Assembly (NCBI GenBank): GCA_963781895.1
Contig: CAWAIM010000005.1
Span: forward strand, 1-64,000
Direction: 5' to 3'
Source of the DNA: Roseiarcus sp963781895
GTDB taxonomy: Bacteria; Pseudomonadota; Alphaproteobacteria; Rhizobiales; Beijerinckiaceae
Length of the DNA: 64,000 bases
This document shows, one piece after another, positions 7,861 through 17,095 of this stretch; the first letter of the stretch is position 1; the number at the start of each line of letters is the position of its first letter. Under the pieces are notes generated by a model that was not told the DNA's origin, did not search any database, and saw only the letters and a program-made list of their open reading frames with translations. The translations under genes were made by a program, and so were the position numbers.

Positions 7861-9684
7861 TCACTCCACCGTCACCGATTTGGCCAGATTGCGCGGCTGG
7901 TCGGCGTCTTTTCCCATGATGACGGCTGTGTGGTAGGCGAGCATCTGGACCGGGGCGGCATAGACGATCGGGGCGAAATTGACGCCCATGTCGGGCATCG
8001 GCAGGAAATGTTCGATCGGAACCGCCGCCTCCTCGGCCGCGTGCTTCTGGCCGATCAGCACGATCCGCCCGCCCCTCGCCGCGACCTCCTGCATGTTGGA
8101 GACGATTTTCTCGAACACGGCGTCGCGCGGCGCGATGACGACGACCGGCATCGCCTCGTCGATCAGCGCGATCGGCCCGTGCTTCAACTCGCCGGCGGCG
8201 TAGCCTTCGGCGTGAATGTAGCTCAGCTCCTTGAGCTTCAGCGCGCCCTCGAGCGCCAGCGGGTACCCCGTGCCGCGCCCGAGATAGAGCACGTCGCGCG
8301 CCCGGGCGATCGAATGCGCCAGCTTCTCGGCCGCCGGCTCGAGCTTCAGGGCCTCGGCGAGGAGGCCGGGCGTCGCCACCAGCTCGCCGACGAGCGCCGT
8401 CTCGGTCGCCTCGTCGATCACGCCGCGCGCTCTCCCCAGTCCGATCGCCAGCGCAGCGAGAGCGGCGAGCTGGCAGGTGAAGGCCTTGGTCGAGGCGACG
8501 CCGATTTCCGGCCCGGCCAGGGTCGGCGCCGAGGCGTCGGTCAGGCGCGCGATGCTCGATGTCGGCACATTGACGACGCCCAGGGTCTTCGAGCCATTGT
8601 CCTTGACGTAGCGCAGGCACGCCAGCGTGTCCGCCGTCTCGCCCGATTGCGAGACGACGATCGTCAGACCGCCTCGGTCGACCGGGGCCTCGCGATAGCG
8701 ATATTCCGAGGCCACGTCGATCTCGACCGGAAGCCGCGCGAAACGCTCGATCCAATATTTGCCGACGAGACCCGCCATATAGGCCGTGCCGCAACCGACA
8801 ATCGAAACGCGCGAGAGACTGGTCGGATCGACCGGCCATGCGAAGGGCTTCAGCCGCAACGTCGCCATGTCGAGATAATGCGCGAGCGTATGGCCGACGA
8901 CTTCCGGCTGCTCGTGGATTTCCTTGGCCATGAAGTGCCGGTAGTTGCCCTTTTCGGCGAGCAGGCTTCCGGCCGGGCTGCGCTGGATGCGCCGCTTGAC
9001 CGGCTTGCCGGCGGCGTCGCGAATGTCCGCGCCCTGGCGCGTCAGCACGACCCAGTCGCCTTCCTCGAGATAGGCGACGCGGTCGGTGAACGGCGCGAGC
9101 GCGAGCGCGTCGGAGCCCAGATACATCTCGCCCTCGCCGTAGCCGACCGCGAGCGGGGCGCCCTCTCTCGCCCCGATCAGCAGATTCTCCTCGCCCTCGA
9201 ACAGATAGACGAGGGCGAAGGCGCCGCGCAGGCGCCCGAGGGCCGCTTGGACCGCTTGCTCGGGGGTCTTGCCGCGCGCGAGTTCGTCCTCGACCACGAA
9301 GGCGGCGATCTCGGAATCGGTCTCGGTCGCGAACGCGTAGCCCTTGGCCGCAAGCTCCTCGCGCAGCGCCTTGAAGTTCTCGATGATGCCGTTGTGAACG
9401 ACGGCGAGCCCGCGCGCGGCGTGCGGATGGGCGTTGGTCTCGGTCGGCTTGCCGTGCGTCGCCCAGCGGGTATGGCCGATGCCGATCGAACCCTTGAGCG
9501 GCTCGGCGGCGAGTTTGGCCTCGAGGTTCCTCAGCTTGCCCTCGGCGCGCCGCCGCGCGAGCTTGCCGTTCTCGAGGGTCGCGATCCCCGCCGAATCATA
9601 GCCGCGATATTCGAGGCGCTTCAGCGCATCGATGATCGAGCCCGCGACCGGCCCTGCCCCCAGGACGCCCACAATGCCGCACAT
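7861..9684 (-). CDS. glmS: Glutamine--fructose-6-phosphate aminotransferase (isomerizing)
   Basis: Makes glucosamine 6-phosphate from fructose 6-phosphate and glutamine, the entry to UDP-GlcNAc, peptidoglycan and LPS. The 607-residue protein starts MCGIVGVLG with the catalytic N-terminal Cys of the class II amidotransferase domain (to about 240). Two SIS domains follow, with CGTAYMAG, SQSGETADT and the C-terminal LAKSVTVE. Frame is intact. glmU, commonly immediately upstream in related genomes, is 7.5 kb away at 17190, separated by accessory genes. Confidence 0.97.
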   Translation of the reverse strand: MCGIVGVLGAGPVAGSIIDALKRLEYRGYDSAGIATLENGKLARRRAEGKLRNLEAKLAAEPLKGSIGIGHTRWATHGKPTETNAHPHAARGLAVVHNGIIENFKALREELAAKGYAFATETDSEIAAFVVEDELARGKTPEQAVQAALGRLRGAFALVYLFEGEENLLIGAREGAPLAVGYGEGEMYLGSDALALAPFTDRVAYLEEGDWVVLTRQGADIRDAAGKPVKRRIQRSPAGSLLAEKGNYRHFMAKEIHEQPEVVGHTLAHYLDMATLRLKPFAWPVDPTSLSRVSIVGCGTAYMAGLVGKYWIERFARLPVEIDVASEYRYREAPVDRGGLTIVVSQSGETADTLACLRYVKDNGSKTLGVVNVPTSSIARLTDASAPTLAGPEIGVASTKAFTCQLAALAALAIGLGRARGVIDEATETALVGELVATPGLLAEALKLEPAAEKLAHSIARARDVLYLGRGTGYPLALEGALKLKELSYIHAEGYAAGELKHGPIALIDEAMPVVVIAPRDAVFEKIVSNMQEVAARGGRIVLIGQKHAAEEAAVPIEHFLPMPDMGVNFAPIVYAAPVQMLAYHTAVIMGKDADQPRNLAKSVTVE

Positions 9685-9883
9685 CGGTTATTGACCCCGC
9701 TTGAACCCAAAACGAACGATGCAAGCGTTAGGCCAACGACCCGCCCTCCCACAAGTCACGATGGATGAAGGATTGTGAAGACCGCGCGCGGCCGCTCGGG
9801 CGCAGATTGCGCGGGCCGGCGCGTTCGGTTACCACTTTGGGCTGAACCGGACGGATGTCGGGCCGGATCATCAGGGCGTTCGC

Positions 9884-10352
9884 GTGAACAGCCGGGGCCG
9901 CAGGCAAGGACGTCGAGCGCGGCGGGCGCGTCCCGGCGTTGCGTCATTCCGTTCGCCGCTGCCGGCGCTCATCGTCGCGCTGTCGCTCATTGTCCAGCTC
10001 ATCGCCATCCCCTATCACCAGGCGCTGGCCGCGCCCGGGATCCCGGTCGCGGATGCGGCTGCGATCGCCGCCGACCTGAAGGCGACCTTCGGAGACGCCG
10101 CGTTTCTGTGCGTGCAGGTCGACGACAAGGGCGCGCCTTCGCCGACTCGCGCCGGCCGGCCATTGCGACGATCAATGCCCGCTCTGCCGGTTCTTCGCGC
10201 AAGTCGCCGCGCTTGTCCCGCCGGACTGCCCCGCCGTTCCGCAGCGGCTCGGCGCGCCTCGCCGAACCATCGGCGCCGCGCCTCAACTCGCCGTCTTCGA
10301 CGCCTGCCTGACCCCGGCCAACCGCGCCCGAGCGCCGCCCCGCGCCGTCTGA
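9884..10352 (+). CDS. DUF2946-like copper-cluster protein, one frameshift
   Basis: Begins at GTG 9884 with an arginine-rich start and a hydrophobic segment (LPALIVALSLIVQLIA), then reads to about 10155. A one-base shift there moves to a frame encoding HCDDQCPLCRFFAQVAAL and PPDC, ending at TGA 10350-10352. The His/Cys cluster after a membrane segment resembles DUF2946 proteins, which often accompany copC/pcuAC/copD-type genes. Function is unproven; periplasmic metal handling is an inference from the motif and neighbours. Whether the frameshift is real or a sequencing error cannot be decided from the window alone. Confidence 0.6.
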
Positions 10353-10412
10353 GCACTGCGCGTTCGCTACGTCTCTCTCGAGGGAGCGGCGTCCGCATCC
10401 CGTCAGACCTGA

Positions 10413-10592
10413 GGCGCCCAGCCGGGCCTCGTCTATATGGCCGACAAATGGCAGTTCGTCCTGGGAGCGGTCGTCCCGATCAACTGGGCGAGCGGTCGCG
10501 GCGTTGGCGCCGTGGGCGAACCGGAACTCTTCCCCGACGACATCTTCCCCAACACCTTCGGCAGGCCGATCTTTACAGGAGTCAGGCAATGA
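10413..10592 (+). pseudogene. C-terminal remnant of a beta-barrel-like outer membrane protein
   Basis: An open frame after an in-frame stop at 10410 encodes about 59 residues: LVYMADKWQFVLGAVVPINW, then GRGVGAVGEP and DDIFPNTFGRPIFTG. The alternating pattern and the DDIFPNTFGRPIF ending resemble the C terminus of hypothetical outer membrane proteins found in copper clusters of related bacteria (recalled, not searched). Nothing resembling the upstream part of such a protein remains. Its TGA overlaps the copC ATG (ATGA), so the old gene end still sits in the operon. Other frames here are arginine-rich shadows. Confidence 0.45.
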
Positions 10593-10954
10593 AGCGCGTA
10601 TCACTCAAAATCGCAACTTCGCTTGCATACGTCCTCGCCGCGACGGCGGCGTTTGCGCACGCCCAGCTCGAGAAGGCGACGCCGGCCGTCGGCGGCACAG
10701 TCGCGGCGGCGACCGAGATCCGGCTGAAATTCAGCGAGGGCGTCGAACCGCGCTTCTCGCGCGTCACGCTGACGGCGGCTGGCGGCGCCTCCGTGCCGCT
10801 CGGCCCGGCGAAGGTGGAAGCGGGCGACAACAGCGTGCTGATCGCGCCGATCGCCAAACCGCTGTCGCCCGGAGTCTACACCGTCCATTGGCATGCAGTG
10901 TCGGTCGACACCCATCATACGCAAGGCGACTTTCAGTTCACCGTCAAACCCTGA
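10589..10954 (+). CDS. copC: CopC-type periplasmic copper-binding protein
   Basis: A 121-residue protein with a signal peptide (cleavage near AFA|HAQ). The mature protein would begin with His, the first copper ligand in CopC proteins. The remaining ligands are plausible in HWHAVSVDTHHTQGDF near the C terminus. KATPAVGGTV and the LKFSEGVEPRFSRVTL strand match the family's beta-sandwich. The start overlaps the preceding remnant (ATGA). With pcuAC and copD downstream on the same strand it forms a copper delivery or resistance operon; CopC usually hands copper to CopD. Confidence 0.92.
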   Translation: MKRVSLKIATSLAYVLAATAAFAHAQLEKATPAVGGTVAAATEIRLKFSEGVEPRFSRVTLTAAGGASVPLGPAKVEAGDNSVLIAPIAKPLSPGVYTVHWHAVSVDTHHTQGDFQFTVKP

Positions 10955-10991
10955 CTCATCGGCAAAGCACGCGACAAAGGAACATAACGCA

Positions 10992-11489
10992 ATGAACCGA
11001 CTTTCCGCTTTCACCCTGGCGCTCGCGCTCATAGCGGGCGCCGCTCCCGCCTTCGCCCAGGAATTCAAGGCCGGCGACATCGTGGTCGAAAAGCCCTGGG
11101 CGCGCGCGACGCCCAAGGGCGCCGAGGTCGGCGCCGGCTATCTGACGATCCGCAACCAAGGCGCGACGCCCGAGCGCCTGACCGGCGGCGCGGCGGATTT
11201 CGCCACGGTCGAGATTCATGAGATGAAGACGGAAAACGGCGTCATGCAGATGCGCGAACTGACCGGCGGCCTCACCATTCCCGCGCGCGGCTCGGTCAGC
11301 CTCGCGCCCGGCGGCTATCACCTGATGTTCACCCATCTGAAGCATCCGCTGACGAAGGGCGAAACCGTCAAGGCGACGCTCGAGTTCGAGCATGCCGGCC
11401 CGGTCGAGGTCGAATTTCCGGTGCTCGGCGTCGGGGCCTCCGGCGGCGGGACCACGAAGGGCGGGACAATGGGCGGCATGAAGATGTGA
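10992..11489 (+). CDS. PCuAC family copper chaperone
   Basis: Periplasmic Cu(I) chaperone of the DUF461/PCuAC family, which supplies copper to cytochrome c oxidase. The 165-residue protein has a signal peptide (ending AFAQ) and the family's His/Met ligand pattern: EIHEMKTENGVMQM, then YHLMFTHLKHPL. The tail is Gly/Met-rich (TMGGMKM) and could bind more copper. It follows copC by 37 bases on the same strand. The copC-pcuAC-copD order suggests one function in copper uptake and delivery. Confidence 0.92.
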   Translation: MNRLSAFTLALALIAGAAPAFAQEFKAGDIVVEKPWARATPKGAEVGAGYLTIRNQGATPERLTGGAADFATVEIHEMKTENGVMQMRELTGGLTIPARGSVSLAPGGYHLMFTHLKHPLTKGETVKATLEFEHAGPVEVEFPVLGVGASGGGTTKGGTMGGMKM

Positions 11490-11631
11490 ACCTCTGGAGC
11501 GCTGCGCCATTGTGGGGAATGGTTGGCCCTCGCCTCAACCCGTCTGCGGCGATGCCGACAGGAATGAGGATTTTTGCGCCGAATTCGCGAGAGGCCGCCA
11601 TGCTTTCAAACTCGATCGCGAGCGGCCGCCG

Positions 11632-12504
11632 ATGACCGCCCTGGCCATCTGCCGTTTCGCGCATTTCATGGCCGCGCTGCTGGCTTTCGGCGCAAGCGCC
11701 TTTGTTTGGCTCTATGCGCCCGAGCGCCTTCGACGCCGGCTTACGCCGGCGATCTGGCGCGTCGCGGCGGCGTCGAGCGTCGTCGCCCTCATCACCGCGA
11801 TCCTGTGGCTGGCGCTGGAATCGGCGTCGATGGCCGACGACTGGAGCGCCGCGACCGACCCAGACGCGATCGGCGCGGTTCTCGATCACACCGCGTTCGG
11901 CCATGCCTGGGCCGTGCGGCTCGTCCTGGCGGCGGCGCTCGTCGCCGCTGTCGCTTTAACCCCTCGTGACCGCTGGGCGCCGATCACGCTCGTCTCCGCG
12001 GCGTCTCTCGCCAGCCTCGCCCTCGTCGGCCACGCCGCGATCCAGACCGGTCTCGAAGGCATTGCCCATCGCGCCAATCACGCCGCGCATCTCCTGGCGG
12101 CCGGCGCATGGCTCGGCGGGCTCATTCCCTTCATGATGTGCGTGAGCGCCTATCGCGACAACGAGCTGCGGCCGGAGGCGGTCCGCGCAATGGCGGGCTT
12201 CTCCTTCTGGGGACAATTCGTCGTCGCGGCCATCGTCGTGACCGGCGCCGTCAACATCGCGCTCATTTCAGGCCGCGCGCCGTTCCCGCCAACGACGCCC
12301 TACCGCGCCCTGCTCGATGCGAAAATCGTCATCGTCGGCCTGATGATCTCGCTCGCGGTCTTCAACCGGTTTTATCTCGTGCCGAAACTGAGCCCAGGCG
12401 CCGCCGCCCTTGCCGCGTTGCGCGTCACGAGCGTCATCGAGGTCGCGCTCGGAACCGCCGTCGTCGCCCTCGTCAGCGTCTTCGCGATGCTCGATCCGGC
12501 GTGA
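11632..12504 (+). CDS. copD: CopD family copper transport membrane protein
   Basis: Polytopic inner-membrane protein of 290 residues with about eight hydrophobic helices, beginning MTALAICRFAHFMAALLAFG. Family-typical features include HTAFGHAWAVRL, GHAAI, and HRANHAAHLLAAGAWLGGL with conserved histidines in the membrane, and LDAKIVIVGLM near the end. CopD is thought to move copper across the inner membrane after receiving it from CopC. I chose ATG 11632; the open frame upstream lacks membrane-protein character. The Shine-Dalgarno is weak. A strong hairpin follows the stop. Confidence 0.9.
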   Translation: MTALAICRFAHFMAALLAFGASAFVWLYAPERLRRRLTPAIWRVAAASSVVALITAILWLALESASMADDWSAATDPDAIGAVLDHTAFGHAWAVRLVLAAALVAAVALTPRDRWAPITLVSAASLASLALVGHAAIQTGLEGIAHRANHAAHLLAAGAWLGGLIPFMMCVSAYRDNELRPEAVRAMAGFSFWGQFVVAAIVVTGAVNIALISGRAPFPPTTPYRALLDAKIVIVGLMISLAVFNRFYLVPKLSPGAAALAALRVTSVIEVALGTAVVALVSVFAMLDPA

Positions 12505-12508
12505 CGGA

Positions 12509-12531
12509 GCGCCGCCCGCTCCGGGCGGCGC
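12509..12531 (+). terminator. Hairpin just after copD
   Basis: Perfect 10-bp stem GCGCCGCCCG / CGGGCGGCGC with a 3-base loop, five bases after the copD stop and between two convergent genes. It has no T tract, so it could be a weak or factor-assisted terminator or an mRNA-stabilising hairpin, usable from either strand. Confidence 0.45.
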
Positions 12532-12671
12532 GGAACTCAGAGCGGGAAGCGATAATGTGGATGCCGGCCTTTCGCAAAGCATGCGTTTTCCAGAACTCCA
12601 GAGCATGATGCGATTCTATGGCTTCGCGTCATGCTCGGGTTGTGCCGCCGGCAACGCGATCTCCGGTCGAC

Positions 12672-14237
12672 CTACGCCGCACGGGGGATAAGCGCTTGCG
12701 ATCGTCGATCCTCTCCAGCTGGGCGTCGGTATTTACGATAGAGGTAAGGCGCGACAACTCCCAGAATAGATCCGATCAAAAAGGGAAACCCGTAGCGCAG
12801 CAATGGCGGTATCTGCGCCGCCGCGGCAGTGGCAAGCTCGATCTGGCCAAAGCAAATCATCAGAGTGATCACCATCGCCGTGCCGCAAATTCCGCCTTCT
12901 GCAATGCGGCGACTCCAACCGTCGCCGAGAGGGAGTTCGAGATCACAAAGCATGCTGATGGCGATGCACATCACGAACGTTGTCGGCGCCATCGGCGTAA
13001 GAGGATAGGTTTGGAAATCGAGCGCCGCCGAGATCGACGGAGACGGAACGAACCCAAGCAGTGTCGCGCGCTCAATGACGAGCGAGATGACTGTTGCGAA
13101 CACCGCCCAACCAAGCCAGGACAAATAGGGAAGCTTGCCGTCGTCGCTGCGGCGAAACTGACTCCAACACAATTTGGGAAGAACAGCGGCCAGCGCGCCA
13201 ATCGTCTTTGTCAGTCCGATCAGAACCGCCACCACGGCGGTCGGAAGCGCCCCTGGATGAGGCGTGGGATGGGGGATGAACGACATAATGCCAAAGATCG
13301 CGACAACGATGACGACGCCCATGAACACCAAAGGACCGATTGGCAGGGGAAGAGGAGTGTGCTCTTGATCGCGCAGTCCGATCGTCGCCAATCGTCCTTC
13401 TATCCGCTGTTCCGACCCTTCGACACCGAGAAGCAACTCAGCCACGAATTCGGCAAGACTCCTTGACTGCTTCCGTGAGATTTCTTCGTATCGGTCTCTG
13501 GCCTGCCTCTTTGCATTTTCTCCGGCGGGTCCCTCCAGCGGCTGCAGTTGATCGAACAAAAGAAAAAAGGCTTGCGAAATGGCGGTGTAAACTCGGAAAT
13601 TCTCCCTGATCGCCTGCCGTTCGGCCGCCCGTTCTCTGAGAGCTCTCGCGTAAGAGGGAACCACGCCGAGTTTGTCTATCGCCTGGCAAAGACGAAGATA
13701 GCGGCGCGGGATGTCCTGGTCGAATGGAGCTGACGCGGTCGATAAGTTCGTTGGGAACGTCCCCGTCAGACTGATACATCCAGGCGCGCAGCTCAGGGAT
13801 GTCTTCTTCTAGGGGAGCTCGGCCCGCACCACCTCATCGGCTAGGTTTCGCACGCCGGACGGAATGCTGCCCCAGGCCTGAAAGCGCTTGAGGAGCCAAG
13901 CGTCCCAATCGCCAACGAACTTGATGTTCGGAAGCAATGTGGTCAACACCACCGCGGCGAGGATCGGGGGCGCGGAATATTTCGCTATGAGTTTTTGTGC
14001 GTCTTCGACAGGCTCCCCAAGAAAACTTAATACGCCCGGCCTTAATATGATCTCGCACATGACAAGGAAAAGCGCGACCGAAGCGAGCACGTAACCCGCA
14101 CCGGTTATGAAGAATAACGAGCGAGTTGTTGAAAGGCGGTTCGTCTCAGGCGTGTCGTAGCGCCTGAAAGCATAGAACATGACGAAGAATGCGCAAATCG
14201 CAGTAACAAGAGGGTCGTCTGTGATCGGGCCCGACAT
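12672..14237 (-). CDS. Unknown multi-pass membrane protein, two frameshifts
   Basis: I do not recognise the family. Three segments read as one protein of about 520 residues. ATG 14237 (MSGPITDDPLVTAICAFFVM) has GGAGG upstream; this N-terminal part has several hydrophobic helices and ends VVRAELP at a stop. Adding one C to the C4 run (13812-13815) continues into LEEDIPELRAWMYQSDGDV. A second shift near 13715 leads to PFDQDIPRRYLRLCQAIDKLG and a long C-terminal part with a soluble helical stretch and about six more helices. GC is lower than in the flanking core genes, which suggests acquisition. It could be an ion or small-molecule channel or a sensor, but nothing shows which. Confidence 0.6.
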
Positions 14238-14642
14238 CGTACGCCTCCTCTCAAGTATTATACGCCGTAATTTTTTGCGGTCTCGCATAGCCCCATGCGC
14301 GAGATTTGGTTTCCGAGCGGACCGAACGGCGCCTCGCTGCGCTGCCGAGCTTGCAATAATTGCCGCAATCTGATCAGTCGACCGCGTTCATCAGACGCAA
14401 ACCGCTCGCCCCGAGCTCTCTATCAGGCGGCCGTAAGAATTACGTCAGCGAAAGTCGGCGCGGGTGGCTGTGATCCGGGTCACAACGCCGGCGCAGAGAG
14501 CGCCAACGCCTTCCGCCGTCCGAATTACGGTGACAGCTAATTAAATCCCTTATTCCTTTGCCCGCTCCGGACAGCGGGGCGGACGCCTCATCCCTCCCCC
14601 GCCAGCCGCCGCCAACAGCCGACCCAGCCCGACGCGCCCGCC

Positions 14643-14848
14643 GGCCGCTGCTTGGTCCAGGCCAGCGCCTCATGGCGTCGAATCGACCTGGTTGTCGTGG
14701 CGGCCCGCCGGGAACGTGTTCAGCTGGGCGAGGCCGTCGGCGAGCCTGGGGGCGCGGCTTCAGGCAGCCTGACAAAACCGTTCTCGATCGTCGCCGTCTG
14801 TCCATGCAGACGCATGATCTTGTCGCCCTCCGGGGCAAAGCGTGTTGG
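14643..14848 (-). pseudogene. Remnant of phage terminase large subunit, C-terminal end
   Basis: The minus strand encodes PEGDKIMRLHGQTATIENGF, then VRLPEAA; after a frameshift RLADGLAQLNTFPAGRHDNQ then VDST, and after another EALAWTKQR. This order (GDK-MRLHxQTATIENGFVxLP, then a FPxGxHDDQVDS-type motif, then QALAW) is the nuclease-domain end of tailed-phage TerL proteins. Only about 65 codons survive, with at least two frameshifts, and I see no other phage genes. It therefore looks like a decayed prophage fragment. Identification is from motif memory. Confidence 0.6.
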
Positions 14849-14966
14849 CGCGGACCGTCGCGGCCACTGCGGCCTTGCGGATGTGGAAAGTTTCTTGCCG
14901 CGCCCGACGAATACGGGCATCGTGCGGGACGCGCTCATCGCTAGCGCGTTGGGGGGCGCATCGAAC

Positions 14967-15557
14967 ATGGCACGGAACGCGATCGCCGCCATGCTCCTCG
15001 CACTCTCTCTTCCTCTCGGAGGCTGCGGCGGGGGGATGGGCCTGGCCATCGGCGCGGCGACGCGGGTCGCGGGCACTGGCGACGCCTACGCCGCCTGGAA
15101 AGCCTCGGCGCGGCCGATTCCGCCTCAGGCCGGCCGCCTCATCGTCTACGCGCCGAACCGGCAGATGTCGGTATGGACCTCCGACTGGGCGACCGGCGGA
15201 GAATATGTTTTCGACGTCAACCGAGACGTATGCGACGTCATCGGAGACAGTTTCGCGTATCTCGATCTTCCCCCCGGGGCCTATACGGTGTCCACGAGCG
15301 ATATCAAGAAGTTCCCCGGCGGATTCCAGAAAGGCAAATACGCCGCAACGGTAAAAGTTGTCCGGGGACAATCGACGTTCGTGCGCATCGATCCGGTCGC
15401 GGGACAGGCGACGCTGGTCACCGTCGGGGGGCCGGCGGTGCGGCCGGTCGTGGTCGGCAGGGCGACAGCGGAGGCTGAAATGGCGAAACTGCCTCTCGAC
15501 ACCCATGTCGCCTCGTTCGCCTGCAAGCCAAGAGCGGCCGAGGATCGGGGCTCCTAG
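14967..15557 (+). CDS. Putative lipoprotein, DUF2846-like
   Basis: A 196-residue protein starting at ATG 14967 (MARNAIAAMLLALSLPLGGC). The signal sequence ends with a lipobox-like PLGGC, so the mature protein is probably lipid-anchored at the Cys near residue 20. The body is beta-rich (GRLIVYAPNRQMSVWTSD, YLDLPPGAYTVST, YAATVKVVRGQSTFVRID), like DUF2846 lipoproteins. Substrate and role are unknown. It is flanked by the terminase remnant and an IS66-type element, 58 bases from the latter, so it may be cargo of the accessory block. Confidence 0.65.
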   Translation: MARNAIAAMLLALSLPLGGCGGGMGLAIGAATRVAGTGDAYAAWKASARPIPPQAGRLIVYAPNRQMSVWTSDWATGGEYVFDVNRDVCDVIGDSFAYLDLPPGAYTVSTSDIKKFPGGFQKGKYAATVKVVRGQSTFVRIDPVAGQATLVTVGGPAVRPVVVGRATAEAEMAKLPLDTHVASFACKPRAAEDRGS

Positions 15558-15606
15558 GGTTTTGCTTCGCCGCGACCTCGCGCAATTCCGGCGGCTGCCG
15601 CAGGCG

Positions 15607-15628
15607 GCGGTAAAGTAATTGCTCACCC
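15607..15628 (+). repeat. Left end of IS66-type element: target duplication plus terminal inverted repeat
   Basis: GCGGTAAA (15607-15614) is an 8-bp target duplication, followed immediately by terminal repeat GTAATTGCTCACCC (15615-15628). The same 14 bases, inverted, end at 17087. The transposase stop codon lies inside this terminal repeat. Confidence 0.85.
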
Positions 15629-17087
15629 TGTTTCGGGGACGGCCAGTCCGAGGGGGGCAGCGAGTACGTTTCGGATGGCTTGGAGGGCGCCGATCGACCG
15701 CCTGCGGCCGGTTTCGATTACGGCTCGGATGTCGGCGTATTGTTTTGCGCCCCATTGGGAGCGGAATCCGTTGGTGATTTTGCGGAAGGTGGCGCAGGGG
15801 CGCAAGCCGCGTTCGGATTCGTTGTTGGTCGGGGGGACGGCGCGGTTGGACATGAAGACGAGGAGGTTGGGGCGGAGCTTTTCGATCGTGCTTTTCCATT
15901 TGACCCCGGCGGGATGAGCGGGGGTCAAGGCCAAGATGCGATCAAGATCGGCTTCGAGGCGCCTTTTGTGGATTTTGAGCGTGGCGTCGTTCCAAGTGTC
16001 GCGCCGCGCCGCCTGTTCGCAAGCCACTGCGATGAAGTGGCGCAAAGCGGGGGCGAAGACGCCGTCGCCCTCGTCGATGACGTATTGGGTATCGCGCAGG
16101 AGATGGGCGAGGCAGACTTGATGGTCGGACTTGGCCCAGCCGGCCTGGGCGGCGTAGCGATCGGAGACCCAGGCGTTAGGGCGAATGTCGCCGAGGAACT
16201 CCTGGACCGCCTCCTTGGAGCGGCGGGGATGGGTCAGGAAGCACGCATTCTGACCGTGATGGAAAACCCACAGCCACCAGCTTCGCTTGCCGACCCGCAA
16301 GCCGGTTTCGTCGGAACAGATCACGGTTCCCGACAACAGCCGGGCGCGGATGGCGGCGCTGGTCGCCGCAAAGCTTTCCCGCGCCTTGGAGAGAATGTTG
16401 ACCAGCGCCCCTTCGCTGATGTCGAGGCCGAACACGTCCTTCATCAGGCGCGACAGCCGCTCGAAGCCGACGCCCTGGGTGAAGCGCAGATAGATGACGA
16501 ACGCCCTGAGATTGGGGCCGAATGGCGAGCCGGGCTCCAGCCCCGCCGCGGCCTCGGCCTTGAAGCGCCGCGCGCAGCAGGGGCAAACGCCTCCATGCAG
16601 CCTCACCCGCGTGATCTCCGGCGCAATCGGCGGAATCTCGATGCGGTCATAGACCTCGCTACGCCTCCTGCGGGCTCTGCGAGACGTCGGCCCCGCAGCG
16701 GTCGCACACGCTCGCCAGGATGTCGCGCTCATGCGTCGGATTGGGATGCAGGGGCCGATGCGCGCCCGGATGCGGCTTCTTCTTGCGGCGGCTCTTCACG
16801 AACTCCGTCGTCTTCTTGTGGCCTTGGCTCGGCGGGATGCTCGAATTGTTCGGCGTCTTCGGCGGACGATCCGGTTTGGCCTCCAGTTGAGCGATCTTCG
16901 CCTCGAGCGCGACCACCTTCGCGCTCAACCGCTCGATCGCCTCCGCCTGCGCCAAGGCGACGCCAACCACCCCTTCCCGATCCAGCGAATCAAAGGCGTC
17001 ACGATTCATCCTGACCGAGAATCAGAAGCCGAATTCTGCCGAGTCAAATTCGCCAAACGCTATCGAGAGAGGGGGGTGAGCAATTAC
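15615..17087 (-). mobile_element. IS66-family insertion sequence, 1473 bp
   Basis: The element is bounded by 14-bp perfect terminal inverted repeats beginning GTAATTGCTC and by an exact 8-bp target duplication GCGGTAAA at 15607-15614 and 17088-17095. Eight-base duplications are characteristic of IS66. It carries only the large transposase gene (tnpC type), with no tnpA/tnpB accessory genes. Intact ends suggest a fairly recent insertion, here in the gap between the lipoprotein gene and glmU. The transposase carries one frameshift, so it is inactive if the sequence is right. Confidence 0.88.
15623..17009 (-). CDS. IS66 family transposase, one frameshift
   Basis: DDE transposase. The N-terminal piece (ATG 17009, MNRDAFDSLDREGVVG) has a leucine-zipper-like helix (AEAIERLSAKVVALEAKIAQ) and CDRCGAD of the zinc finger. 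After a one-base insertion at about 16661 the rest continues with SEVYDRIEIPPIAP, the second cysteine pair CPCCARRF, and catalytic candidates in ICSDETGLRV, WVSDRYAAQ and NNESERGLRPC. Without the frameshift the protein would be about 460 residues, normal for stand-alone IS66 transposases. The stop lies within the left terminal repeat. Confidence 0.88.
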
Positions 17088-17095
17088 GCGGTAAA
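17074..17095 (+). repeat. Right end of IS66-type element: terminal inverted repeat plus target duplication
   Basis: GGGTGAGCAATTAC (17074-17087) is the inverse of the left terminal repeat, followed directly by GCGGTAAA (17088-17095), the second copy of the target duplication. A third GCGGTAAAC occurs at 17141-17149 outside the element. Confidence 0.85.
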
